DNA of 5,834 bases, taken from JAHEFX01 sp964614585. GTDB taxonomy: Bacteria; Actinomycetota; Acidimicrobiia; Spongiisociales; JAENVV01. The notes below the pieces were generated by a model. The model ran no database searches, had not been told where the DNA came from, and saw nothing but the letters and a program-made list of their open reading frames with translations. Positions within the stretch are counted from its first letter, which is position 1. The number at the start of each line of letters is the position of its first letter. Where the stretch lies: assembly GCA_964614585.1 (NCBI GenBank), contig CAZTLW010000139.1:1-5834 (forward strand), written 5' to 3'. Position numbers and translations under genes: made by a program. Shown one piece after another: positions 1-5,348 of this stretch.

Positions 1-16
1 TCGCTCGGGTCCTGAC

Positions 17-457
17 TCAACAGTCGGGGTCGGTCGTGTCGCAGAGTTCGATCCACCGGGCGAAGGGGACGACGCCGAGGGCCTCGTCGTGGGAGTCGAG
101 ATCCACGAGCGTGACCCGCTCGGGGCTGGTGATCCCGCAATCGCCGAAGATCCCGGGGTTGGCCCACTCGACGGCGTCGACCGTCACCGCCGTGTCGACC
201 TCGACCACGTCGTCCTCCGTCTCGGTGCCACAGACCCGGTAGGCGCCGGCGATCGCGCCGAGACTCGCCTCGGTGATCCCGCCGGGCCCGGTGAAGGTAA
301 GGGCATTGCCGTCGATCTCGAGGGAGAGGTCGGGTACCTCCCCCTCGGCGACGGCGAAGGCGCGGTACGAGCCGTCGGCGATCTCGGCTGCGCCGCCGCC
401 CCCGCAGGCGACGACCAGGACGACGAGGGACAGGACGGTGGCGATGATCCTGAGCAT
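17..457 (-). CDS. Predicted small lipoprotein, unknown function
   Basis: A 146-residue protein that I do not recognise. Residues 1-18 look like a lipoprotein signal peptide: one Arg at position 3, a hydrophobic run rich in Val and Leu, and a lipobox VVAC with the lipidated Cys at 18, followed by GGGG. The mature part looks like a small beta-rich extracytoplasmic domain. It has four further cysteines (76, 107, 139 and the C-terminal residue 146), which could form two disulfides. The open frame extends upstream to 514, but I chose the ATG at 457: it puts the signal peptide at the N-terminus, and a TACTCT hexamer lies 8 bases upstream as a leaderless promoter would. The extra 19 residues of the longer form would place a His/Arg-rich stretch before the signal peptide. 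The gene is divergent from the PHP gene. The secreted lipoprotein call is fairly sure; the function is unknown. Confidence 0.75.
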   Translation of the reverse strand: MLRIIATVLSLVVLVVACGGGGAAEIADGSYRAFAVAEGEVPDLSLEIDGNALTFTGPGGITEASLGAIAGAYRVCGTETEDDVVEVDTAVTVDAVEWANPGIFGDCGITSPERVTLVDLDSHDEALGVVPFARWIELCDTTDPDC

Positions 458-464
458 GATCGGG

Positions 465-470
465 AGAGTA
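465..470 (-). promoter_or_regulatory. Candidate -10 hexamer of the lipoprotein gene
   Basis: On the minus strand the hexamer reads TACTCT, matching TANNNT, with 7 bases between it and the ATG at 457. A start site about 7 bases downstream would coincide with the ATG and give a leaderless transcript. There is no purine-rich Shine-Dalgarno sequence before this ATG and no recognisable -35 element. This is inferred from spacing only. Confidence 0.5.
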
Positions 471-520
471 TCTGAGGCAGCGCGATGGTGGTGGCGGGCG
501 GCGACGACGCCCAACCGGCG

Positions 521-526
521 TACCCT
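521..526 (+). promoter_or_regulatory. Candidate -10 hexamer of the PHP phosphoesterase gene
   Basis: TACCCT lies 8 bases before the ATG at 535, and the bases between (gccgcccg) contain no Shine-Dalgarno sequence. The layout fits a leaderless or near-leaderless mRNA. No good -35 match is seen 16-18 bases upstream. It faces the divergent hexamer at 465-470, so the whole 77-bp gap serves two back-to-back promoters. Confidence 0.5.
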
Positions 527-534
527 GCCGCCCG

Positions 535-1410
535 ATGGCCGACTACCACCTCCACCTCCATCCCCACGCCGACGACGAGCCGGTCGATCCCACCTACCCC
601 CCCGACGTCATCGAGCGCTACGTCGAGGGGGCCGCCGCCAACGGCGTGTCCGAACTCGGCTTCACCGAGCACCTCTACCGGTGTGTGGAGTCCGCCGACG
701 CCCTCGGCCGGTTCTGGGACGACGAGCCCGCCGACGTCGCGGCTTTCGTGGAGCGGTTCATGCGCCTCGACCAGAACCTGAGCCTCGAGCGCTACGTCGA
801 GACGATCGTGGCGGCCAAGGACCGAGGCCTGCCGGTGCGGCTGGGTCTCGAGGTCGACTTCTTCCCCCAGACCATCGAGGCGGTGCTGGCGCTGCTGGAC
901 GGCTACCCGTTCGACTTCTTGATCGGGTCCGTGCACTGGATCGGCGGCCTGCCCACCGACGTCCGGGAGATGCAAGCGGAGATGGATCGGCGGGGGTTCC
1001 GGTCGGTCTGGGAGGACTACACGGACATGGTCGTCGAGTTGGGTCGGGGCGGTCACGTCGACTCGATCGCCCACGTCGACGTGCTCAAGAAGTACGGCCA
1101 TCGGCTCGAACCCGAGCCGCTCGACCTCTACGACCGGATCGTCGAGGCGGCCTCGGCGGGCGGCACGGCGGTCGAGGTGTCCAGCCAGGGGCTCCGCAAG
1201 CCGGTCGCCGAGGCGTATCCGGCTCCGAACCTCCTTGCCAGGCTGTTCGACGTCGGTGTCCCGATCACGCTGGCCTCCGACGGCCATCGGGCCGAGGAGG
1301 CCGGCGACCATCACCGCGAGATCGTGGAGCTGGCCCGATCGGCCGGGTACACCGAGTACCTGCGGTTCGAGGGGCGGGTCCCGATCCCGACGCCGCTGCC
1401 GAGTGTCTGA
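535..1410 (+). CDS. PHP-family phosphoesterase, histidinol-phosphatase-like
   Basis: A 291-residue cytosolic metal-dependent phosphoesterase of the PHP superfamily. Motifs appear in the expected order: DYHLHLH (His5, His7) for motif I, TEH (His46), GLEVDF (Glu106, Asp108), GSVHW (His134), HVDSIAHVD (His174, His180) and ASDGH (Asp249, His251). Together they supply a full metal-ligand set, so the enzyme should be active. Length and the GSVHW/HVD spacing resemble the HisJ/HisK type of histidinol-phosphatase, which removes phosphate from L-histidinol phosphate in histidine synthesis. No his genes are adjacent, and actinobacteria often use an unrelated inositol-monophosphatase-like enzyme (HisN) for that step, so another phosphoester substrate is possible. 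The ATG at 535 puts motif I right at the N-terminus, as usual for the family. The superfamily call is firm; the substrate is inferred. Confidence 0.85.
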   Translation: MADYHLHLHPHADDEPVDPTYPPDVIERYVEGAAANGVSELGFTEHLYRCVESADALGRFWDDEPADVAAFVERFMRLDQNLSLERYVETIVAAKDRGLPVRLGLEVDFFPQTIEAVLALLDGYPFDFLIGSVHWIGGLPTDVREMQAEMDRRGFRSVWEDYTDMVVELGRGGHVDSIAHVDVLKKYGHRLEPEPLDLYDRIVEAASAGGTAVEVSSQGLRKPVAEAYPAPNLLARLFDVGVPITLASDGHRAEEAGDHHREIVELARSAGYTEYLRFEGRVPIPTPLPSV

Positions 1411-1487
1411 ACCCTGGGTTGAGTGACGCGCCAGCGCGTCACCGGGCCCCGAGAACGCCGAGTGGCGCGCCACCGAACCCTGGGTTC
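1409..1487. terminator. Structured convergent gap, probable bidirectional terminator
   Basis: The region between the two convergent stop codons is packed with inverted repeats. GTGACGCG (1423-1430) pairs perfectly with CGCGTCAC (1435-1442) around a CCAG loop. GTGGCGCGCCAC (1462-1473) is a perfect palindrome. GAACCCTGGGTT occurs at 1409-1420 and again, as GAACCCTGGGTTC, at 1475-1487. Each copy is self-complementary, and the two can pair with one another as an 11-bp outer stem with one T-T mismatch. There is no U-tract on either strand, as is common for terminators in GC-rich actinobacteria. The structure begins within the PHP stop codon and ends one base before the CapA stop codon, so it could serve both genes. 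Confidence 0.65.
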
Positions 1488-1488
1488 G

Positions 1489-2547
1489 CTACGAGCCGGG
1501 GCCGCAGGGGGGTGGGCCGGTGAGCACCGGACGGCCGTCGGACTCGATGAACGCGGGGATCAGGCAGCCTTCGACCTCCCCGTCGGGGCTCACCACGATC
1601 CGGGCGACGGCGGTGGTGGCGCTCGGCACCGAGAAGTAGGGCCAGACGAAGTTCCCGAGTGACCAGGCGACCGGGGCGCCATCGACCTCGGTCATCGGGT
1701 TCAGGCGGTGGGAATGGTGGCCGAAGATCGCGTCGGCACCGGCGGCCACCATCGCCTCGGCCCGCTCGACGTCCTCCTGGCGGGGCTCGAGGTCCCGCTC
1801 CACGCCCCAGTGGATCGTCACGAAGACGAGATCGGCCATGGCGTCGGCGGCGGCGACCGCCTCGACCATCGTCTCGATGGTGTCGCCGTCGCGCATGCCG
1901 GCCCGATCGTCGGTGGCGATCCAGCCGTCGTGGGGGCGGACCCCGCCAAAGCCCACCACGGCCACCGTCCAGCCGTTGATCTCGAACAGGGCGGGAGCGC
2001 CGGCCTCGGCGGCGTCCTTCCCGGCCCCAACCGGGTTGAGCCCCAGGTCGGCCAGCAAGGCGCGGCCCTCGAGCATCGCCGCCTTGCCGTGGTCCTGGCC
2101 ATGGTTGTTGCCCAGGTTCATGACGTCGACGCCGGCGGCGATGGCCGCCGGGTAGGCGTCGGGGTCGCACCCGAAGACGAACTGCTTCGGCTCGGGTGGC
2201 CCGTCGGGGGAGGGGGAGCACTCGAGGTTGATGATCGTGAGGTCGTCGGCAAGGAACAGCCCGTCGAGGCCGCTCCAGGCGTGGTCGTAGCCCTCGCGGA
2301 GGAACACGGGCAGGACGTCGGAGTCGAGTTGGACGTCACCGGTGGCGTGGACGACGAGCGTGCCCTTCGGGGGGAGGGTGGTGGTCGTGGTGGTGGAGGT
2401 CGTGGACGTCGTGGTGGTCGTCGTGGTGGTGCTCGTCGACGTCGTGGTGGGGGCGGCGACGGGGGGATCCAGGGGGGTGGCATCGGCGCAGCCGGCGGCC
2501 ACGACGGCGAAGATCCCGGCGATCGCCAGCGGTCGTCGGAGTCGCAT
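1489..2547 (-). CDS. CapA-family metallophosphatase-fold lipoprotein
   Basis: A 352-residue protein. Residues 1-20 are a lipoprotein signal peptide (MRLRRP, hydrophobic core, lipobox AAGC with Cys20). Residues 34-57 are an almost pure Thr/Ser linker, and from about residue 64 runs a CapA (PGA_cap) domain of the calcineurin-like phosphoesterase fold. Visible motifs are GDVQLD (Asp71), INLE (Glu109), NLGNNHGQDHG (Asn148, His149), HWGVE (His246), GHHSH (277-280) and SLGNF (296-300). CapA proteins are linked to export or synthesis of poly-gamma-glutamate in Bacillus, but no capB or capC lies nearby, so a capsule role is not supported here. An outer-surface phosphoesterase or hydrolase is equally possible. 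The ATG at 2547 places the signal peptide correctly and sits 7 bases past a TATCGT hexamer. The open frame continues far upstream only because stops are rare antisense to GC-rich genes. Confidence 0.85.
   Translation of the reverse strand: MRLRRPLAIAGIFAVVAAGCADATPLDPPVAAPTTTSTSTTTTTTTTSTTSTTTTTTLPPKGTLVVHATGDVQLDSDVLPVFLREGYDHAWSGLDGLFLADDLTIINLECSPSPDGPPEPKQFVFGCDPDAYPAAIAAGVDVMNLGNNHGQDHGKAAMLEGRALLADLGLNPVGAGKDAAEAGAPALFEINGWTVAVVGFGGVRPHDGWIATDDRAGMRDGDTIETMVEAVAAADAMADLVFVTIHWGVERDLEPRQEDVERAEAMVAAGADAIFGHHSHRLNPMTEVDGAPVAWSLGNFVWPYFSVPSATTAVARIVVSPDGEVEGCLIPAFIESDGRPVLTGPPPCGPGS
2377..2448 (-). repeat. Low-complexity Thr/Ser linker-coding tract
   Basis: This 72-bp tract, seen on the plus strand as runs of GTG, GTC and GTGGT units, encodes residues 34-57 of the CapA-like lipoprotein: 20 Thr and 4 Ser. 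Such linkers usually hold a lipoprotein's globular domain away from the membrane and can carry O-mannose in actinobacteria. The simple repeat could vary in length by slippage. Confidence 0.8.
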
Positions 2548-2553
2548 CCCGGC

Positions 2554-2559
2554 ACGATA
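2554..2559 (-). promoter_or_regulatory. Candidate -10 hexamer of the CapA-like gene
   Basis: On the minus strand the hexamer reads TATCGT, with 6 bases (GCCGGG) before the ATG at 2547. Transcription starting 7 bases downstream would begin at the A of the start codon. No convincing -35 element is seen. Confidence 0.5.
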
Positions 2560-2591
2560 TCGGGATACGACATGTTTGCGTCGATGGTGGG

Positions 2592-2597
2592 TATCTT
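2592..2597 (+). promoter_or_regulatory. Possible -10 hexamer of the peptidoglycan-binding lipoprotein gene
   Basis: TATCTT lies 38 bases before the ATG at 2636, which would leave a short leader carrying the Shine-Dalgarno sequence at 2624-2629. No clear -35 element is visible. It shares the 88-bp divergent gap with the CapA-like promoter. Confidence 0.35.
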
Positions 2598-2623
2598 GCC
2601 GCGCGTACCACCCACCTCTCCTT

Positions 2624-2629
2624 GTGAGG
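2624..2629 (+). promoter_or_regulatory. Shine-Dalgarno sequence deciding the start at 2636
   Basis: GTGAGG with 6 bases to the ATG at 2636. This contrasts with most other starts in the window, which have no such element, and it supports the ATG that gives a correctly placed signal peptide. Confidence 0.6.
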
Positions 2630-2635
2630 CACCTG

Positions 2636-3475
2636 ATGCACCCCAACCTCAAGCGACTGTTCGCGCTGCTGATGGCGCTCGCCCTCGTGGCGGCCGCGTG
2701 CGGAGGCGGCGACACCGAAGCCGCCACCGACGACACGCGGACGGAGGCCGGTGCCGACGACGGCGAAGGGGCCCTGGCCGGCTCCGAGGAGGGTGCCGAC
2801 GACGGCGAAGGGGCCCTGGCTGGCTCCGAGGACGGCGCCGACGATGGTGAGGGCGCCCTGGACGGGGCCGTCTCCCACGAGGACGCCTCCGAGGCCGACC
2901 TCGAGATCTGGCAGACGGACCTGAACGCCGTCGGATGCTGGGCGGGAGCCGTCGACGGCACCCTGGGGCCGCGGACCGAGGCGGCCATCATCGCCTTCCA
3001 GACGGCCAAGGGGCTGGAGGCCGATGGCCTGCTCGGTCCGATCACCAAGTCCGCCCTCGAGGACGCCGTCGCCGCCGGCGAGATCGTCTGCGAGGAAGGC
3101 ACCGCCGACGACGGGGAGGGTGCCATGGCCGGGTCCGAGGACGGTGCCGACGATGGTGACGGCGCCATGGACGGTGCCGCGGTCGCCACCTTCTCGGCTG
3201 CCGACGTGACCGTCGACCTGTCGATCACGGTGTGCGAGAACCCCACCGAGAGCACGCTGAGCCTGGCGGCGTCCGAGGGCAGCAACGAGTTGATCGTCAA
3301 CGCCACCGACGGGGCCGGCGACATCACCTTCTTCGACGACAGCGGCGAGTGGACCGGATCCGTCGAGTCGGTGTCGGTGGGTGACGCCGGGAACATCGCT
3401 GTCACCGGGACGATCAGCCAACCGGCCGGAGGCGACGCCGTGCCCTTCGAGGTCTCGGGGTCCTGCGCCGGTTGA
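2636..3475 (+). CDS. Peptidoglycan-binding-domain lipoprotein with acidic repeats
   Basis: A 279-residue predicted lipoprotein. Residues 1-22 form a signal peptide (Lys6/Arg7, Leu/Ala core, VAAAC lipobox, Cys22). Residues 39-78 hold three acidic repeats of the type GADDGEGALAGSE. About 85-152 is a PG_binding_1 domain with the typical VDGTLGPRTEAAIIAFQ and GLEADGLLGPITKSAL pattern, plus Cys101 and Cys152 that may form a disulfide. Residues 156-181 carry two more acidic repeats. The last ~100 residues are a beta-rich domain bounded by Cys200 and Cys277 and ending PFEVSGSC. That ending and layout remind me of the mycobacterial LpqH (19 kDa) lipoprotein domain, but this is only a resemblance by eye. 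The likely role is a membrane-anchored envelope protein that docks on peptidoglycan; no catalytic motif is seen. It starts with its own Shine-Dalgarno sequence and ends before a hairpin terminator. Confidence 0.85.
   Translation: MHPNLKRLFALLMALALVAAACGGGDTEAATDDTRTEAGADDGEGALAGSEEGADDGEGALAGSEDGADDGEGALDGAVSHEDASEADLEIWQTDLNAVGCWAGAVDGTLGPRTEAAIIAFQTAKGLEADGLLGPITKSALEDAVAAGEIVCEEGTADDGEGAMAGSEDGADDGDGAMDGAAVATFSAADVTVDLSITVCENPTESTLSLAASEGSNELIVNATDGAGDITFFDDSGEWTGSVESVSVGDAGNIAVTGTISQPAGGDAVPFEVSGSCAG
2750..2869 (+). repeat. Acidic tandem repeat array, N-terminal block (3 units)
   Basis: Three in-frame units: 2750-2791, 2792-2833 and the shortened 2834-2869. The first two are 42 bp each and nearly identical at DNA level; I count two differences. 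They encode GADDGEGALAGSE-type peptides. The near identity points to recent tandem duplication or ongoing conversion. Confidence 0.85.
3101..3178 (+). repeat. Acidic tandem repeat array, C-terminal block (2 units)
   Basis: Units at 3101-3142 and 3143-3178 encode TADDGEGAMAGSED and GADDGDGAMDGA. This two-unit block matches units 2-3 of the N-terminal block with about four substitutions in 26 residues, including Leu to Met twice. The peptidoglycan-binding domain lies between the two blocks. Confidence 0.8.
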
Positions 3476-3496
3476 CGACCGAGCCCCGAGCGCGCC

Positions 3497-3523
3497 GTCG
3501 GCCCGCCCTCGTGGCGGGCCGAC
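3497..3523 (+). terminator. GC-rich hairpin terminator after the lipoprotein gene
   Basis: GTCGGCCCGCC (3497-3507) pairs perfectly with GGCGGGCCGAC (3513-3523) around a CTCGT loop, giving an 11-bp stem 21 bases past the stop codon. No T-tract follows, as in many actinobacterial terminators. It insulates cinA, whose candidate -10 hexamer begins 14 bases downstream. Confidence 0.7.
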
Positions 3524-3537
3524 CCGCGTCCGGGCCA

Positions 3538-3543
3538 TAGGAT
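3538..3543 (+). promoter_or_regulatory. Candidate -10 hexamer of cinA
   Basis: TAGGAT with 6 bases to the ATG at 3550 and no Shine-Dalgarno sequence between them. The spacing places the expected transcription start on the ATG itself. No -35 match is seen; the hairpin stem at 3497-3523 occupies that position. Confidence 0.55.
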
Positions 3544-3549
3544 CGGCGG

Positions 3550-4800
3550 ATGCTCGTCGAGATCGTCGCCGTCGGCACGGAACTGCTCCTGGGTCAGACC
3601 GTCAACGGCAACGCCGCCTGGCTGGGAGCCCGTCTGGCCGAGGAGGGGCACGGCGTGTCGGCCCACCAGGCGGTCGCCGACGTCCACGAGGCCATCGTCG
3701 AGGCGATCCGGCTCGCCTTCTCCCGTGCCGACATCGTCCTGGTCACCGGTGGGCTCGGCCCCACCGCCGACGACCTCACCCGAGAGGCGATCGCGGATGC
3801 CGTGGGGGTCGGCATGGCCTTCGACGACGAGTACGCCCGGCGACTCGACGAGCGGTGGCGACAGCGGTTCGGCACCGACCTGCCGGTCTCCAACTTCCGC
3901 CAGGCCGAGTACCCCGAGGGCGCCGACCGCCTCCCGAATCCCCGGGGCACCGCCCCCGGGCTGTGGTGGCGGGGGGAGCCGGGCATCGTGGTGGCCCTCC
4001 CGGGGGTGCCACCGGAGATGGAGCTGCTGTTCGACCGGGAGGTGGTCCCCCGACTGCGACGGGTCGCCGGCTGGGAGGGATCCCGCCGCATCCGAGTCCT
4101 CCGGACCTGGGGCATGCCCGAGGCCACGGTGGGGGAGGTGCTCGGCGACCTCTTCGACGTCCACGGCAACCCGGCGATGGCCCTGCTCGCCTCCAACGCA
4201 GAGATCAAGGTGCGGCTCGTCGCCGACGGCGCGACCGAGGTCGAGGCCGACGAGCTGCTCGCCCCCGTGGAGGCCGAGGTCCGTCGTCGACTGGGGCGGG
4301 CGGTCTTCGCCGTCGATGGCGAGACGATCGAACTCCGCCTCCACCGGTTGTTGGCCGAGCGGGGTTGGACGACGGCCGTTGCCGAGTCGCTCACCGCCGG
4401 GCTGGTCCTCCACCGACTCACCGGCCCCCCCGGTGCCTCGGACGTGGTCCGCGGCGGGATGGTGCTCTACGCCCCCGAGACCAAGGTCCACCCGCTGGGC
4501 GTCGACGCCGAGGTGGTGGCCCGACACGGGGTGGTGTCGGAGCCGGTGGCGATGGCCATGGCCACGGCGGTGGCCAGGTCGATGGGCGCCGACACCGGTC
4601 TGGCGCTCACCGGGGTCGCCGGCCCGGGGCCCGCCGGCGGCGTCGAGGCCGGTACCGTCTGCATCGGGGTCGCCGAACCCGACGGGGCGCGGGCCCGCAC
4701 CATCCACCTCCCGGGCGATCGCGAGCGAGTCCGTTGGTACGCCTCCACGGCCGGGCTCCACCACCTCCGGCTGGCGCTGGAGGACGCGTGGCCGGGGTAG
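3550..4800 (+). CDS. cinA: CinA-family protein (ADP-ribose pyrophosphatase / NMN deamidase type)
   Basis: A full-length 416-residue CinA with three parts. Residues 1 to about 170 are the molybdopterin-binding-like (MoCF_BD/COG1058) domain, with IVAVGTELLLGQTVNGNA at the start and GGLGPTADDLT at 67-77. A middle domain spans about 175-255. From about 262 runs the PncC-type C-terminal domain, with AESLTAG (278-284, Ser280), YAPETK (Tyr307, Lys312), HGVVSEPVAMAMA and TGVAGPGP. Characterised CinA proteins hydrolyse ADP-ribose through the N-terminal domain and deamidate nicotinamide mononucleotide to nicotinate mononucleotide through the C-terminal domain, in pyridine nucleotide salvage. In other bacteria cinA is linked to competence and often precedes recA, as here. 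The C-terminal segment GGVEAGTVCIG lacks the KPVGTV form often seen in the family. The stop codon overlaps thpR by 13 bases. Confidence 0.93.
   Translation: MLVEIVAVGTELLLGQTVNGNAAWLGARLAEEGHGVSAHQAVADVHEAIVEAIRLAFSRADIVLVTGGLGPTADDLTREAIADAVGVGMAFDDEYARRLDERWRQRFGTDLPVSNFRQAEYPEGADRLPNPRGTAPGLWWRGEPGIVVALPGVPPEMELLFDREVVPRLRRVAGWEGSRRIRVLRTWGMPEATVGEVLGDLFDVHGNPAMALLASNAEIKVRLVADGATEVEADELLAPVEAEVRRRLGRAVFAVDGETIELRLHRLLAERGWTTAVAESLTAGLVLHRLTGPPGASDVVRGGMVLYAPETKVHPLGVDAEVVARHGVVSEPVAMAMATAVARSMGADTGLALTGVAGPGPAGGVEAGTVCIGVAEPDGARARTIHLPGDRERVRWYASTAGLHHLRLALEDAWPG
4779..4784 (+). promoter_or_regulatory. Shine-Dalgarno sequence of thpR inside cinA
   Basis: GGAGGA ends 3 bases before the GTG at 4788, within the last codons of cinA. 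It is the best ribosome-binding match in the window and decides the GTG start. The spacing is short but workable, and with the overlap it suggests translational coupling. Confidence 0.65.
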
Positions 4801-5348
4801 GCCCGGTCTTCGTCGGGATCCGCCCGCCCGATCCGGTCCGTCATGACCTCGCCGCCCGACTCGACGCCGCCTTCGCCGAACGACCCGTCCCGGGACGTCG
4901 GGTCGAACCCGCCGACTGGCACCTGACCCTTCGCTACGTCGGGGAACCGGGGGAGGTCGGCCTCGACCTCCTGCTGGCAGGCCTCGACGAGGCCGAGCTC
5001 GGCGGTCCCTTCGACCTCGGTCTCGATGCCCTCGGTGCCTTCCCGCGGCCCGGACGGGCCAACGTGCTGTGGCTCGGCGTCGGTCGGGGCGCCACCGAAC
5101 TCGACGACCTCCGCGAGCGCGTCGAGGAGGCCGTCGATCGGTCCGGCTTCGGGCGCGAGGATCGGCCCTTCGTCCCTCATCTCACCCTGAGCCGGATCCG
5201 ACCCGCCGCCGACGTCTGGACCTGGCTGGAGACAGAGCCCGACCTCCGCGTGCGCTGGCGGGTTGCCGAGGTGCTCCTCATGCGCACGGTCCGTGACGGC
5301 CGCCGCTCGTGGTACGAGGACGTGGCGTCCTTCCCGCTCGGTCCTTGA
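4788..5348 (+). CDS. thpR: RNA 2',3'-cyclic phosphodiesterase (2'-5' RNA ligase family)
   Basis: A 186-residue member of the 2H phosphoesterase superfamily, close to the usual length for bacterial ThpR/LigT. The two signature HxTx motifs are both present and intact: HLTL at 45-48 (in WHLTLRYVG) and HLTL at 131-134 (in FVPHLTLSRIR). The N-terminal VFVGIRPP and the late segment LMRTVRDGRRSWYE also fit the family. Family members hydrolyse RNA 2',3'-cyclic phosphates to 2'-phosphates and can join tRNA halves by 2'-5' linkage in vitro; the physiological role is not settled. The start is taken as GTG 4788 because it follows GGAGGA and gives the typical N-terminus; no ATG lies in this part of the frame. 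It overlaps cinA by 13 bases and is probably co-transcribed with it. Its TGA stop forms part of the putative recA -35 element. Confidence 0.9.
   Translation: MAGVGPVFVGIRPPDPVRHDLAARLDAAFAERPVPGRRVEPADWHLTLRYVGEPGEVGLDLLLAGLDEAELGGPFDLGLDALGAFPRPGRANVLWLGVGRGATELDDLRERVEEAVDRSGFGREDRPFVPHLTLSRIRPAADVWTWLETEPDLRVRWRVAEVLLMRTVRDGRRSWYEDVASFPLGP

Noticed and set aside
184..1473. A 429-residue minus-strand frame opposite the PHP gene
   Set aside because: It is low-complexity Arg/Pro/Ser/Gly/Val/Asp sequence typical of antisense frames and is contradicted by the intact PHP motifs on the plus strand.
1475..1487. GAACCCTGGGTTC as a second LexA box
   Set aside because: It has GAAC and GTTC half-sites but a 5-base spacer instead of 4, lies at the end of convergent genes and belongs to the repeated palindrome there, so a terminator element is the better reading.
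1409..1487. A tRNA or structured RNA gene, because of the cloverleaf-like fold of about 79 bases
   Set aside because: There is no acceptor stem, T-loop consensus, anticodon arm or CCA-like end, and the symmetry works equally on both strands, which fits a terminator.
2377..2448. A short tandem repeat or CRISPR-like array
   Set aside because: The units are irregular GTG/GTC runs without spacers and are explained by Thr/Ser codons of the lipoprotein linker.
2750..3178. EF-hand or dockerin-type calcium repeats
   Set aside because: The acidic units lack the DxDxDG loop spacing and a following helix pattern, so calcium binding is not supported beyond general acidity.
1489..4764. One 1091-residue minus-strand open frame covering CapA, the lipoprotein and cinA
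   Set aside because: Only the part below 2547 has signal peptide and domain motifs; the rest is the antisense shadow of the peptidoglycan-binding lipoprotein gene and cinA in GC-rich DNA.
3381..4787. An N-terminal extension of ThpR running back through cinA
   Set aside because: The extension is Arg/Pro/Gly-rich shadow of cinA in another frame; the GTG at 4788 with GGAGGA gives a normal-length ThpR.
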